Shown: positions 26,947 to 35,782, numbered from the stretch's first letter. The stretch: 64,000 bases of DNA from Lentisphaera profundi (GCF_028728065.1 NZ_CP117812.1:682001-746000); one strand, 5' to 3'. Made by a program: numbers and translations. Notes: a model not told the origin generated them from the sequence alone.

Positions 26947-27779
26947 TGTCTCTCAAAGCGATTAACTTAAAGTATGAACTTGAGTATGGCCAAAATAGAA
27001 TTGAAGTAGATAGCTATGGTGCAAAAGTGCTCGGGCTCTATTTAGGTGGAGATCATAATATCCTATTTTATGATGAAAATGATATATCTCATAGTGGGAT
27101 CCCCCTCTGCTTTCCTGGCTTTGGGCCTTTGAAAGAGGGCAAGTTTCAAAATGCGGGTAAAGATTATGAAATGAATCAGCATGGCTTTGTGAGAAATAGT
27201 GTGTTTGATTTGATTGCTCGTGGAGATAATTTTTTGAATTTCCAGCTGGAGTCAAACTTCTATACCAAGGAAAAATTTCCTTTCAATTTTCTTTTTCAAG
27301 TGAGCTATACGCTGAGTGAGAAAGAACTTATCATTGATTTATGGATTAAAAATCAGTCGCGACAAGTGATGCCACTAGCGCCGGGAATTCATCCTTATTT
27401 TGCGGTTAAAGAACCCAATGGACTTAGCTTCACGAGCCTTGCGAAAAACGCAAATAATAATTTACTCAATTATGAAGTGGTGGAGGCGTCGACAGTCTTG
27501 ACGCCATCAGAGCAAAGCTACCACATTAAAGGGGCGCCAGACCTGCACCTCATAGATCATACTTTGCAGGAGACGATGATATATCGAAAGGGCGAGTCGA
27601 ATTTGAAGATGACTGCGGATCCAAATATATTTAATCGCATGGTGATTTGGCGTAAAAGTGAAGATTCGAAGTATGTCTGTATTGAGCCCGCTTATGAACA
27701 GAATGGGCTCAATGAAAATCCGATAGCGATTTTGCCGGGAAAAGCATTCGAGACACGTGTGGTAATAGCTTTAGCCTGA
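26946..27779 (+). CDS. Aldose-1-epimerase/hexose-6-phosphate mutarotase-like protein
   Basis: 277 residues, galactose-mutarotase fold. GIPLCFPGFGPL, QHGFVRNSVFDL (His/Arg of the active site), APGIHPYFAV (second His) and ICIEPAYEQNGL-like VCIEPAYEQNGLNENPIAIL (the Glu block) are visible. It interconverts alpha and beta anomers of a hexose or hexose phosphate, which would help when GH130 and the kinase need different anomers. The ATG overlaps the stop of the symporter gene (TAATG), so the two are coupled. It is the last gene of the operon. Confidence 0.85.
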   Translation: MSLKAINLKYELEYGQNRIEVDSYGAKVLGLYLGGDHNILFYDENDISHSGIPLCFPGFGPLKEGKFQNAGKDYEMNQHGFVRNSVFDLIARGDNFLNFQLESNFYTKEKFPFNFLFQVSYTLSEKELIIDLWIKNQSRQVMPLAPGIHPYFAVKEPNGLSFTSLAKNANNNLLNYEVVEASTVLTPSEQSYHIKGAPDLHLIDHTLQETMIYRKGESNLKMTADPNIFNRMVIWRKSEDSKYVCIEPAYEQNGLNENPIAILPGKAFETRVVIALA

Positions 27780-27783
27780 ATTC

Positions 27784-27802
27784 ACTGATTTATTTAATCA
27801 GT
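27784..27802. terminator. Hairpin between convergent genes
   Basis: ACTGATT-TATTT-AATCAGT overlaps the stop codon of the leftward kinase gene and lies just past the mutarotase stop. There is no T-run, so it is only a weak candidate. Confidence 0.3.
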
Positions 27803-29850
27803 AAGTGAATATTGCTTCTCAGTGATTTAATCTGATGAGGTAAGAATTGTTTTTTAGCAATAATAACAAATTTTAAGGAGGCTAAGTTGTTGAGGGGGCT
27901 GAGGTCACTTACGAGTGTCTCCCGTAAATCAATTTCTTCGAGTAGATCTAAGCCTCTGAGTTCTTTCAAGTCGTGGATTTGAGTGCCTCGAATATCGAGT
28001 GTTTTTATTGCGAGGGGAGCGAGTAAAGACTTGCGGTGGTCAGTCATTCCACGCGTGCCAAGTATTTTAAAGTCTAGGCCTTTTAATTGTAGTTTTTTAG
28101 TCTCAGGATCGTAGCTAAATTGACTATTTTTTAAGCCACCATTGCGGGTGGCCAGCATGTGTTGAACTATTTGTTCGTAGGAAGTTTTATCTAACCTTAA
28201 TTCTGAGTCGTAGGCCATGACTTTTTCCATGAAGATCTCATTGCGATCATTGAAGGAAGTGAATAGTTTAATGAATTGACTTATGGGAATTAAGCCTTGA
28301 GGATTTTTGGGAGTTTTTAAATATTTTTTGGCTGATTTGAAGAGAGCATGGCGCGGGTTTTTATCTTTATGAAGATCGTATACAGCCTGGAAATCTTGAG
28401 CGATAAAATGATACTCAGATAAAATATTATTCCTCGCGGGGTCAGGTTTATTTGCGGTGAAATTTATTATTTTTTCTTGTACGCTTTTAACGGGGTTACG
28501 GTAATCAATTCGTTGAAAATTCGAGGGCTTCACAAGGCTTTTTTGAGCGTTTAAGGCGGCGACTCGCTTTTGTTCATTTTGATAAATAAGAATGAGTCGT
28601 TCGGCTTCAAGATGAGCATCGGTGGCTTTCTTTTCAGCAGACTCAGCGAGGGTCTTTGCAAGTAGTGCTTCTTTTTGAGAGGCAATGGCTTGCTCGGTTT
28701 TTGTATTGAGGTTAAAAATGAACTGCAGGGTCAGAGTGATAAGGACCAGGATAAATAAGACGGATAAATGGACGAGAGCACGATTGCGTTGGTAGAGAAG
28801 TTTGATGCCTTTTAGTATAGAGGCATTTTCTGCATCGGTTGCAAAGCCCGCGAGGTAGTTATAGACTTCGTCGCGCAGTTTGGTGACGCTTTGGTAGCGA
28901 TCTTCTTGTTTGAGTGAAACGGCTTTCATAACAACCGCATTCAGACTTTCGGGGGTCTTAAGGTGAGGGAACCTCACTTGTGGAGAGAGTATTAAACCTT
29001 TTGACGTTTTTTGAAGGACTTCTTGGGTGTCGCCTTCAAGAGGGTAACAGTTTGTGAGAATACTGTAAAGTAGGCAGCCGAGAGCGTAGATATCGGTAGT
29101 GGTATTTTTTTCGAGTTCTTTATTAATTTGCTCTGGAGCCATGTAGCCGGGAGTGCCTTTGACCTGGCCTGTTAGGGTCATGTTATTGAGCCAATCTGAG
29201 TTAAAGAGTTCTGCGTCACAAGAATGCTCTTTCGATCCTATGATTTTGGCTAAGCCCCAGTCGCACACCAAAACTTCCCCAAAGTCGCCAACCTGAATAT
29301 TGGCAGGTTTAATATCTAGATGAATGACGCCTTTTGAGTGTGAAAAGGCAATGGCATCACAGATTTTAATAAATATCTCGAGTAGTTTATTGAGGGGGTA
29401 GGAATCTATGTATTCTGCTTTGTTAGTATTTTTGGAGCGTAATATCTTTTCTAGATTATCGCCTTCTTTGAGTTCCATGGTGAAAAAAGGACTATGGTCT
29501 TCGTCGACGCCGAGGTCATGGACGGTCATGATATTGGGGTGTTCCAAAAGTCCTGTTATACGAGCTTCGCAAATGAAGGGGTCGTAAAACTCTTTTCCTG
29601 CTTCGCTATGGAGTTTAGCCATGGCGATATAGCGGCCGGCGACAGAGTCGAACACCCGGTAGATTTTTTTCATGCCACCTTGATTGATTGCTTCGGGATC
29701 TAGGTAGCGTTTTTTAATAATTTCAAGGCTCTCAAATAGAGGGCTACTTTGCGTGGAATCGTCATTTGAACTATCCAAGGCCGTATCAAATAAGGATAAG
29801 AGATTATCCATTTTTGTATGTTGAGGTTCTTCTTTGCTCGAGGGAGTCAT
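27790..29850 (-). CDS. Membrane Ser/Thr protein kinase with leucine-rich C-terminus
   Basis: 686 residues. The kinase domain (about 50-340) has INQGGMKKIYRVFD, K79 in IAMAKLH, HLDIKPANI (D179), D197 in VCDWGLAK (DWG in place of DFG) and GTPGYMAPEQ. One transmembrane helix lies at about 355-378, then a coiled coil, then a region ending in LRR-like repeats (LDIRGTQIHDLKELRGLDLL, IDLRETLVSDLSPL). The kinase domain faces the cytoplasm. Planctomycete-type kinases of this plan often partner ECF-like sigma factors; here the sigma gene lies six bases upstream on the same strand. Substrates are unknown. Confidence 0.85.
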   Translation of the reverse strand: MTPSSKEEPQHTKMDNLLSLFDTALDSSNDDSTQSSPLFESLEIIKKRYLDPEAINQGGMKKIYRVFDSVAGRYIAMAKLHSEAGKEFYDPFICEARITGLLEHPNIMTVHDLGVDEDHSPFFTMELKEGDNLEKILRSKNTNKAEYIDSYPLNKLLEIFIKICDAIAFSHSKGVIHLDIKPANIQVGDFGEVLVCDWGLAKIIGSKEHSCDAELFNSDWLNNMTLTGQVKGTPGYMAPEQINKELEKNTTTDIYALGCLLYSILTNCYPLEGDTQEVLQKTSKGLILSPQVRFPHLKTPESLNAVVMKAVSLKQEDRYQSVTKLRDEVYNYLAGFATDAENASILKGIKLLYQRNRALVHLSVLFILVLITLTLQFIFNLNTKTEQAIASQKEALLAKTLAESAEKKATDAHLEAERLILIYQNEQKRVAALNAQKSLVKPSNFQRIDYRNPVKSVQEKIINFTANKPDPARNNILSEYHFIAQDFQAVYDLHKDKNPRHALFKSAKKYLKTPKNPQGLIPISQFIKLFTSFNDRNEIFMEKVMAYDSELRLDKTSYEQIVQHMLATRNGGLKNSQFSYDPETKKLQLKGLDFKILGTRGMTDHRKSLLAPLAIKTLDIRGTQIHDLKELRGLDLLEEIDLRETLVSDLSPLNNLASLKFVIIAKKQFLPHQIKSLRSNIHLLIK

Positions 29851-29856
29851 GTATAA

Positions 29857-30444
29857 TCAATATTCCAATTGGCTAACGAGGGCTCGGACTTCTTCCATGA
29901 ATTTCTTTTTAACACGGTTTTTAAGTACGTAAACGGAATCTTTTTTGAGATTGAGTTGTTCGGCAATGGCATCGGTTGTCATGCCTTTCATCGAGAGCTC
30001 AAAGACTTCGATGGCATTTCCTGAAAATAGTGATTCCATTTTTTTGAATGCGAGCTCACAAATATAGGATTTCCATTCTTTTTCAATCATTAGGTCGAGC
30101 TCGGATTGAGGGGTCGAGTCGAGGTAGCTATTCATTTCGCTGGCATCGCGCTTGGCTTGGTTAGCTTGCTTGCGATAGTAATTCATGGTTGTATTGCGAA
30201 TTACGGCACCCATCCAGTTTCGAAACGAGGCTTTTTCTTTATCGTATTTCTCTAAATCTTTCCATAGGCTAAGTAAAATCATTTGAGTTAAATCATCGGT
30301 ATCCGCCCCAGAGAAACGAAGCTTATAGATGAGGACCTGAATAAATTGTTTGTAGTAGGAGACGAATTCTTCCCAGGCCTGATAATCATCTGGATTTTTG
30401 GCGCGCTGAAGGAGAGTCTGGCGGGTAGCCCATTCATTACTCAT
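29857..30444 (-). CDS. ECF-like RNA polymerase sigma factor
   Basis: 195 residues. Region 2 is DTDDLTQMILLSLWKDLEKYDKEKASFRNWMGAVIRN (about 46-84), with the RNA-polymerase and -10 contacts. Region 4 is MTTDAIAEQLNLKKDSVYVLKNRVKKKF near the C-terminus, a helix-turn-helix for the -35 box. It belongs to the PVC sigma factors found beside Ser/Thr kinases. The kinase follows six bases on, so the two are almost certainly co-transcribed; phosphorylation or membrane sequestration of the sigma factor is a natural hypothesis but is not shown by the sequence. Confidence 0.85.
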   Translation of the reverse strand: MSNEWATRQTLLQRAKNPDDYQAWEEFVSYYKQFIQVLIYKLRFSGADTDDLTQMILLSLWKDLEKYDKEKASFRNWMGAVIRNTTMNYYRKQANQAKRDASEMNSYLDSTPQSELDLMIEKEWKSYICELAFKKMESLFSGNAIEVFELSMKGMTTDAIAEQLNLKKDSVYVLKNRVKKKFMEEVRALVSQLEY

Positions 30445-30547
30445 AAATTTTACCCTTGATTAAATTAGCTTCATTATTTTGGATCAAGTTAAATCAAATT
30501 CCCTAGTCCTACAAACTTTTAGGTGAATAAGGAAGTGATATAAAGCA

Positions 30548-30662
30548 ACACGATTAAGCAGCTGACGCGGTAAAGTGAGTGCGAAGCACTAATAAAATAC
30601 CAAGCTGCGTGATCTAATTAATCGTGTAAAGCTAAGTGACTTCCCGATAGATAGAAAGTCAC
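30548..30662. other. Nested inverted repeats, candidate structured RNA
   Basis: ACACGATTAA (30548) pairs with TTAATCGTGT (30618-30627), GCAGC (30558) with GCTGC (30604), and AGTGC-GAA-GCACT (30578-30590) forms the tip. A separate stem, GTGACTT/AAGTCAC, follows at 30636-30662. It lies between the sigma and ABM genes, which share the leftward strand. It could be a terminator-attenuator system for the ABM gene or a small RNA. Confidence 0.4.
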
Positions 30663-30684
30663 AAGCTCACAGATTTGGATTTTA

Positions 30685-31047
30685 TTATTTTCTAAAGCCG
30701 TATTCGAGTTCAAAGTATTTGATATCTAAATCTTTAAGTGGCTCTTTGAGTTGAGCGAGCTCTTGTGCAGGGCCATGGATTTCAAATTGAACGAGTTCTG
30801 AGATCTCCAAAGCTTTACCAATCAGATCACCAACGTTTTCGATGTGTGCAAGTACTCCTTTGGCGTTAGTGTAGCCTTCGCGGCAATGAACGATGCCTTG
30901 GTTCATTGCAAAGCCGTAGTAAAGGCATGCTTCTTCGCTTGAAGTGCGGGCAACAAATTCTTCACAAAGTGCTTTGAACTCTTCGCATTTACCTTCGTTT
31001 ACTTTGAAGTAGGGGACAATTGAACAGCATGTATCATTCGTGGACAT
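30685..31047 (-). CDS. ABM-domain (antibiotic biosynthesis monooxygenase-like) protein
   Basis: 120 residues with a dimeric alpha/beta ferredoxin-like fold. IVPYFKVNEGKCEEFKALCEEFVART, EEACLYYGFAMNQGIVHCREGYTNAKGVLAHIENV and FEIHGPAQELAQLKEPL are typical of the ABM/YgiN-like quinol monooxygenase superfamily. Members act on quinones or small aromatics, or are binding proteins; no catalytic residue can be fixed. It is unusual for three Cys near residues 7-8 and 27. It stands between the sigma factor and tRNA-Ala with its own gap on each side. Confidence 0.65.
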   Translation of the reverse strand: MSTNDTCCSIVPYFKVNEGKCEEFKALCEEFVARTSSEEACLYYGFAMNQGIVHCREGYTNAKGVLAHIENVGDLIGKALEISELVQFEIHGPAQELAQLKEPLKDLDIKYFELEYGFRK

Positions 31048-31293
31048 GGGAACTCCGTATTTGTGGTTATGTAAGAAATGATAGATAATGTATTCAGTAT
31101 GACTTTGTTTTCAATAGTAAAATATGGAGAGAACGATTATTGAGAGGGATGTGTGGTGAATAAGAGGCTCAAAGACTTAATGTCATCACTGGAAGTGATG
31201 CATAAGTATGAAATACTGTAGTTCCAGTCAAAAGTGGCAATGGCTTTTTGGATCTGGAGATGTATGTGATTTATCATTGATAAGCAGTATGAA

Positions 31294-31324
31294 TAAAAAA
31301 AGCCACTTCCGAAGAAGTGACTTT
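31294..31324 (-). terminator. Intrinsic terminator after tRNA-Ala
   Basis: Read leftward, AAAGTCACTTC-TTCG-GAAGTGGCTTTTTTT forms a stem with one mismatch and a clear T-run. It starts five bases past the 3' end of the tRNA. Confidence 0.8.
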
Positions 31325-31328
31325 CAAG

Positions 31329-31402
31329 TGGAGCATAAGGGACTCGAACCCTTGACCTCATCACTGCCAGCGACGCGCTCTAGCCAACTGAGCTAATGCC
31401 CC
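31329..31402 (-). tRNA. tRNA-Ala (anticodon GGC)
   Basis: 74 bases. The acceptor stem GGGGCAT pairs with ATGCTCC, and A is the discriminator. The D-arm is GCTC...GAGC, the anticodon stem CGTCG/TGATG with loop CTGGCAG (anticodon GGC), and the T-arm AAGGG-TTCGAGT-CCCTT. The 3' CCA is not encoded. Confidence 0.92.
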
Positions 31403-31474
31403 TTTTTGAATGAAGTCACTTTAGAGAGATAAAGCACTTTTACAAGAGAGAATTAAAGTGAAAATTGAAAAAAA

Positions 31475-31496
31475 TTGTGAGTAGAGCTTCGCTCTA
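31475..31496 (-). terminator. Intrinsic terminator of dnaA
   Basis: Read leftward, TAGAGC-GAA-GCTCTA is followed by CTCACAATTTTTTT. It begins 27 bp beyond the dnaA stop. Confidence 0.65.
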
Positions 31497-31522
31497 GCTG
31501 ATTTGCGAGGGAAAAATAGTTT

Positions 31523-32941
31523 TTAGAGGTTTTCTAAACGTTTTTTGAGGTAAAAAACTTTATCTTTAAAGCTCGGATCAAGTTCCATTTGTTCATTTAT
31601 CGCATTGCATGAATGAAGCACTGTCGCGTGTGTGCGTCGGAATTGTTCAGCAATGGCAGGGAATGATTCTTCGGTCAAGTTGCGGCTCAAGTACATGGCG
31701 ACTTGGCGAGGTGTGACGATCGATTGAGTTCGTCTCTTACCGAGGATATCTTTAACGCCGACATCGAAATATTCAGCGACTTGGCGAAGTATGGCAGTGA
31801 TATCGAGATTGCGATCGGAAGTATTCTCTAGTTGACCACCTAAAACTTCACGAGCAAGGGAAGCATTAACTTCGTAGCCCATAGTGGAAGCATAAGTAAC
31901 TAAGCGAACGAGTGCACCTTCTAGCTTTCTAACGTGAGACTTGATATTAGAAGCAATGAAATCTAAAACATCATTGGGGATATGAACATTCATTGAATTG
32001 CGCTTTTGTCTTAAAATGGCGACTCGTGTCTCGAACTCAGGTTTAAGAACATCGACAATTTGTCCATGTTCAAAACGGGAAACTAAACGTTTTTCTAGGC
32101 CATCCAATTCGTGGGGTTGGCAATCGGAAGTTAAAACGATTTGTTTGTTGAGTGAGTAGAGGGCATTGAAAGTGTGGAAAAATTCTTCTTGAGTTTTTGT
32201 TTTGTTCTTGAGGAACTGAACATCATCGAGAAGTAAAATGTCGACATTGCGAAATCTTTTTCTGAAATTGCGTTGATCATTATGTTGAATTGAGTCAATG
32301 AAGATATTGGAAAATTCTTCAGCACTTAAGTATTCAATTCTGTGGTAAGGATTGTGAGACATGGTCTCTTGAGCAATGGCATGAAGGAGGTGACTCTTGC
32401 CTAGGCCCGAGCTACCATAGATAAAAAGTGGGTTGTAGCTAAAACCGGGGGATTCGGAAACTGCTTTAGAGGTCGCAAAAGCGAGGCGGTTGGAATCGCC
32501 GACAATAAAGTTTTGAAATGAATAACGGTCTGAGCTAGGGAAATTATTTTTTGATTTAGCGTCGTTAGCTTTAGGAGCTTCAACGGCTCTGCGACGAGTT
32601 TTATCAATAATTGGTTTGAGAGAGATTTTATCTTCTTTTTGAGTCTCGGCAGTAAAGAGAGCTTCACCTTTACCGAGGGCATCAATTGAGATTCCCTTAA
32701 TTGAGCTAGGTAAGTCTTGTTGGCACTCTTTTAGACTTTCAGATAGCAAGCTTAAGTAGTTTTCGCGGATGTGATCGATGAAAACATTGTAGCCTTTGTT
32801 GAGGCTAATTTTGAAAGTCCCTGATTCATCGATAGATGCAAAAGATTCTTGGAAGAATTTATTGAAGCCAGGGCTGCTGATGCGGGCGCTTATAACGGGG
32901 TACAAAACATCCCAAACTGCTTGACAATCAATGGTTTCCAT
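31523..32941 (-). CDS. dnaA: Chromosomal replication initiator DnaA
   Basis: 472 residues. Domain I is about 1-80, and a short linker (about 100-140) follows. Domain III starts at YSFQNFIVGDSNRLAFA, with Walker A GSSGLGKS (176-183), Walker B ILLLDDVQFL and the sensor blocks VLTSDCQPHEL and RLVSRFEHG. Domain IV carries the DNA-binding motifs GKRRTQSIVTPRQVAMYLSRNLTEESFPAIAEQFRR and THATVLHSCNAI. It binds DnaA boxes and loads the replicative helicase. The ATG at 32941 lacks a clear Shine-Dalgarno. The gene is not next to dnaN or gyrB here, as is usual in many PVC genomes. Confidence 0.97.
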   Translation of the reverse strand: METIDCQAVWDVLYPVISARISSPGFNKFFQESFASIDESGTFKISLNKGYNVFIDHIRENYLSLLSESLKECQQDLPSSIKGISIDALGKGEALFTAETQKEDKISLKPIIDKTRRRAVEAPKANDAKSKNNFPSSDRYSFQNFIVGDSNRLAFATSKAVSESPGFSYNPLFIYGSSGLGKSHLLHAIAQETMSHNPYHRIEYLSAEEFSNIFIDSIQHNDQRNFRKRFRNVDILLLDDVQFLKNKTKTQEEFFHTFNALYSLNKQIVLTSDCQPHELDGLEKRLVSRFEHGQIVDVLKPEFETRVAILRQKRNSMNVHIPNDVLDFIASNIKSHVRKLEGALVRLVTYASTMGYEVNASLAREVLGGQLENTSDRNLDITAILRQVAEYFDVGVKDILGKRRTQSIVTPRQVAMYLSRNLTEESFPAIAEQFRRTHATVLHSCNAINEQMELDPSFKDKVFYLKKRLENL

Positions 32942-33246
32942 AAATAATATCTATTCTTCTATCCGTTTTGTTAGTTCAACTTGCCTGATTGGCGAGGTGC
33001 TTACATTAGGTTCGACAAAAGCGCTCTACAAGTGATAAAAAAGAGAAAAATCCAAGTTAATTTCACACCTTTTTTTTTATTCAGAACTTGACACGCAGTA
33101 GCTTTCCGAAAATGTAATTTTCAAATAGGTGTTTGATTTTTATTCTCAATCTTTTTAAGAGATATTATTCTCATTTTCTGAAAGCGAGCCATGAAAAAAA
33201 GCGAGCCATGGATTAAGTTGAGAGATAGTGAAAAAATTGAGAGACA
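32942..33246. other. Divergent promoter region of dnaA and nagA-like operon
   Basis: 305 bp, AT-rich. No clear TTATCCACA boxes are present, so it does not look like an origin. A short direct repeat, AAAGCGAGCCATG, occurs twice at about 33180-33210. It must contain divergent promoters, but none has a clear consensus that I can defend. Confidence 0.4.
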
Positions 33247-34452
33247 ATGATGATAAAGACAGACAATTTATTGATCAATGTGGATTATGGCCTGACAAAT
33301 GGGCGTGTGATTCACAACTGTTCTATTTTATGTAGAGATAAGAGTATATATGCAATTGGTGGAGCCTCATCATTTAAAGAAGCCGTCTATACACATTGCC
33401 TAGATTTGAAAGACTGTTATGCGGTTCCTGGATTTGTCGATGGACATATCTATGGCTTTGGGAAAATATCGCTATTAGATAGTATGGATGTAAATGCCTT
33501 GAGTGTAATGGCAAGAGAACTTCCTGCACATGGAGTAACGAGTTTTTTGGCCACTCTACAATCAACGAATCGCCCTAAGTTGATAGAAGCCTTGAAACGT
33601 ACGAGTGATAATATCCTCAATCAGGAAGATGGTGCGGAAGCTTTAGGGATTCACTTGATTGGTCCTTTCATTAACCCTGAATTAAATGGTCTGGTGAGAG
33701 ATGAAGGAGTTCGCAAGTACAGCAGAGATGAATTAGAAGAGATTATTGAAGCGGCACAAGGAACCTTGAAGGTTATGACCCTGGCTCCAGAAGTTGAAGG
33801 AGCACAAGAAATAATCGAAATTCTTACTAAAAATGGAATCCAAGCTTCGATGGGGCATAGCAGTGCCAATGAACATCAAGTTCATGCATCGATGAAGGCA
33901 GGAGCACGCAATGTAACTCACCTCTATAATTGTATGAAGCCTCTACATCAAAGAGAAATGGGGCTTTCGTCTACGGCGCTCGTTGATGAGAGTTTAACTT
34001 GCGAACTTATTTTTGATGGTTTTCATATTCATCCACAGATGCTGGATTTAGCCTGTCGTGCTAAGGGTGGGGACAAAATTTCGGCAGTATCATCTGCGAA
34101 TCAAGGAACGGGTTTACCTGATGGACGTTATAAATTTGATGAGAATGAATATATTATTGAGGATCAACATTTATTATTGCCTGATGGAACAATCGCAGGA
34201 TCGATGTTGACCCTTGAGCAAGCTTGGCAAAATGTGATTAATTTCACCCATATGAATACAAAAGAAGCAATAGCTTGTTTTACCTCTACACCAAGTACAT
34301 CTTTAGGCTTAAGTGACCGCGGACATTTGTCTCCGGGCTTAAAAGCGGATATTGCAATTTTTAATAAAGATCACGAGTTACAAGCAACTTTAATCAATGG
34401 CAATATTGCCTACATCAAAAATGAAGAAAATTTGAGGCAGATAAATGACTAA
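33247..34452 (+). CDS. NagA-like amidohydrolase with lost active-site residues
   Basis: 401 residues with the N-acetylglucosamine-6-phosphate deacetylase fold (VPGFVDGHIYGFG, HGVTSFLATL, MGHSSA, THLYNCMKPLHQREMGL, DGFHIHPQML, GSMLTLEQAW, LSPGLKADIAIFN). Three usual active-site features differ. The metal-ligand Glu of LEGP is Ile (HLIGPFINP), the catalytic Asp of VTDA is Ser (AVSSANQGTG), and the H-x-H start is H-I-Y. The His ligands in MGHS and THLYN remain. So it is unlikely to be a normal deacetylase; it may bind ligand, use a different chemistry, or be degenerate. It overlaps aroG by 8 bp and starts an operon of three. Confidence 0.75.
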   Translation: MMIKTDNLLINVDYGLTNGRVIHNCSILCRDKSIYAIGGASSFKEAVYTHCLDLKDCYAVPGFVDGHIYGFGKISLLDSMDVNALSVMARELPAHGVTSFLATLQSTNRPKLIEALKRTSDNILNQEDGAEALGIHLIGPFINPELNGLVRDEGVRKYSRDELEEIIEAAQGTLKVMTLAPEVEGAQEIIEILTKNGIQASMGHSSANEHQVHASMKAGARNVTHLYNCMKPLHQREMGLSSTALVDESLTCELIFDGFHIHPQMLDLACRAKGGDKISAVSSANQGTGLPDGRYKFDENEYIIEDQHLLLPDGTIAGSMLTLEQAWQNVINFTHMNTKEAIACFTSTPSTSLGLSDRGHLSPGLKADIAIFNKDHELQATLINGNIAYIKNEENLRQIND

Positions 34453-35782
34453 TTGGACTCCCGATTCCTGGAAAACGAAAGAGATTTTTCAACAGCCAAA
34501 ATGGCCACAAGATAAGTTAGAAGAAACTTGTGCGAAATTAGCCAAGTTGCCTCCTTTGGTTTTTGCGGGCGAAATTGAATCTTTGAAAACCCAATTAGCG
34601 GCGGCTTCTCGCGGCGAAGCTTTTTTACTTCAAGGGGGAGATTGCGCAGAAGATTTTAGTTCGTGCAATGCACCTTATATAAGAGAGACGATGAAAGTAC
34701 TGCTGCAGATGGCAGTCGTTTTAACTTTTGGTGGCAATAAAAATGTAGTGAAAGTGGGTCGTATTGCAGGTCAGTATGCAAAACCACGCTCGTCCGATAC
34801 TGAAATGGTTAATGGCATAGAAATACCTTCTTATAGAGGTGACTGTGTCAATAGCCCCGAAGCGAATTTAGCAGCTAGGACTCCAGATCCGGATCGTTTG
34901 TTGCAAGCGTATTTCCATTCTACGGCGACTTTAAATTTATTGCGTGCCTATGTTCAGGGTGGTTACGCGGATTTACACAAAGTTCATGTGTGGAATAAAG
35001 AGTTTGTGGCAAATTCCTCCGCAGGTAAGCGTTATGAGTCGATTGCGGCTAAAATTGATTCGGCGATTTCTTTTATGGAAGCCTGTGGGGTGAACTCTAC
35101 ACAAGTTCCGCAGTTACAGAGAACCAATATTTACACTTCACACGAAGCTTTGATTTTACCTTTTGAGCAAGCGATGACACGTCAGGATAGCCTATCTGGA
35201 CGTTGGTATGACTGTTCGGCACACATGGTGTGGATTGGTGATAGAACTCGACAAATTGATGCAGCTCACATGGAGTTCTTTCGTGGTATTAATAATCCTG
35301 TTGGCATGAAAGTGGGGCCCAGTATGGATGCCGATGAATTGATTAAAATTTTGGATGTCTTAAATCCTAATAATGAAGAAGGGCGCATTAATCTGATTAG
35401 TCGCTTTGGCCATGGTAAAGTTGCATCGATGTTGCCGCCACTCGTTAAACGCGTGCGTGACGAAGGTCGCAATGTACTTTGGAGTTGTGATCCGATGCAC
35501 GGCAATACTTTCACAGCTGCCTCAGGCTTTAAGACTCGTGATGTTCAATTTATCACAGATGAGATAAAAGCATTCTTTGATACACATGGGGAAGCTGGAA
35601 CGGTGCCTGGTGGTCTTCATTTTGAACTTACTGGTGCCAATGTAACGGAGATTTGTGGTGGAGCGCAGAAAATTTCTGATCTTGATTTAGCAAAGAATTA
35701 CCAGACAAATTGTGATCCACGATTGAATTGTCAGCAAAGTCTTGAATTGGCTTATGATATTGCGGAAATGTTGCAAAAATGA
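34445..35782 (+). CDS. Class II 3-deoxy-7-phosphoheptulonate synthase
   Basis: 445 residues. LLQGGDCAEDF, KVGRIAGQYAKPRS, YRGDCVNSPEANLAARTPDP, WIGDRTRQIDAAHMEFFRGINNP, KVGPSMDADEL, RFGHGKV, WSCDPMHGNT and PGGLHFELTGANVTEICGGA are the classical class II (plant-type) DAHP synthase motifs. It condenses erythrose-4-phosphate with phosphoenolpyruvate at the first step of the shikimate pathway. No feedback-control domain beyond the usual N-terminus is visible. Its reading frame overlaps both neighbours (8 and 4 bp), so the three genes are one transcript. Confidence 0.95.
   Translation: MTNWTPDSWKTKEIFQQPKWPQDKLEETCAKLAKLPPLVFAGEIESLKTQLAAASRGEAFLLQGGDCAEDFSSCNAPYIRETMKVLLQMAVVLTFGGNKNVVKVGRIAGQYAKPRSSDTEMVNGIEIPSYRGDCVNSPEANLAARTPDPDRLLQAYFHSTATLNLLRAYVQGGYADLHKVHVWNKEFVANSSAGKRYESIAAKIDSAISFMEACGVNSTQVPQLQRTNIYTSHEALILPFEQAMTRQDSLSGRWYDCSAHMVWIGDRTRQIDAAHMEFFRGINNPVGMKVGPSMDADELIKILDVLNPNNEEGRINLISRFGHGKVASMLPPLVKRVRDEGRNVLWSCDPMHGNTFTAASGFKTRDVQFITDEIKAFFDTHGEAGTVPGGLHFELTGANVTEICGGAQKISDLDLAKNYQTNCDPRLNCQQSLELAYDIAEMLQK

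Noticed and set aside
32942-33246. Possible replication origin beside dnaA
   Set aside because: No cluster of DnaA boxes was found and dnaN is not adjacent; AT-richness alone is not enough.
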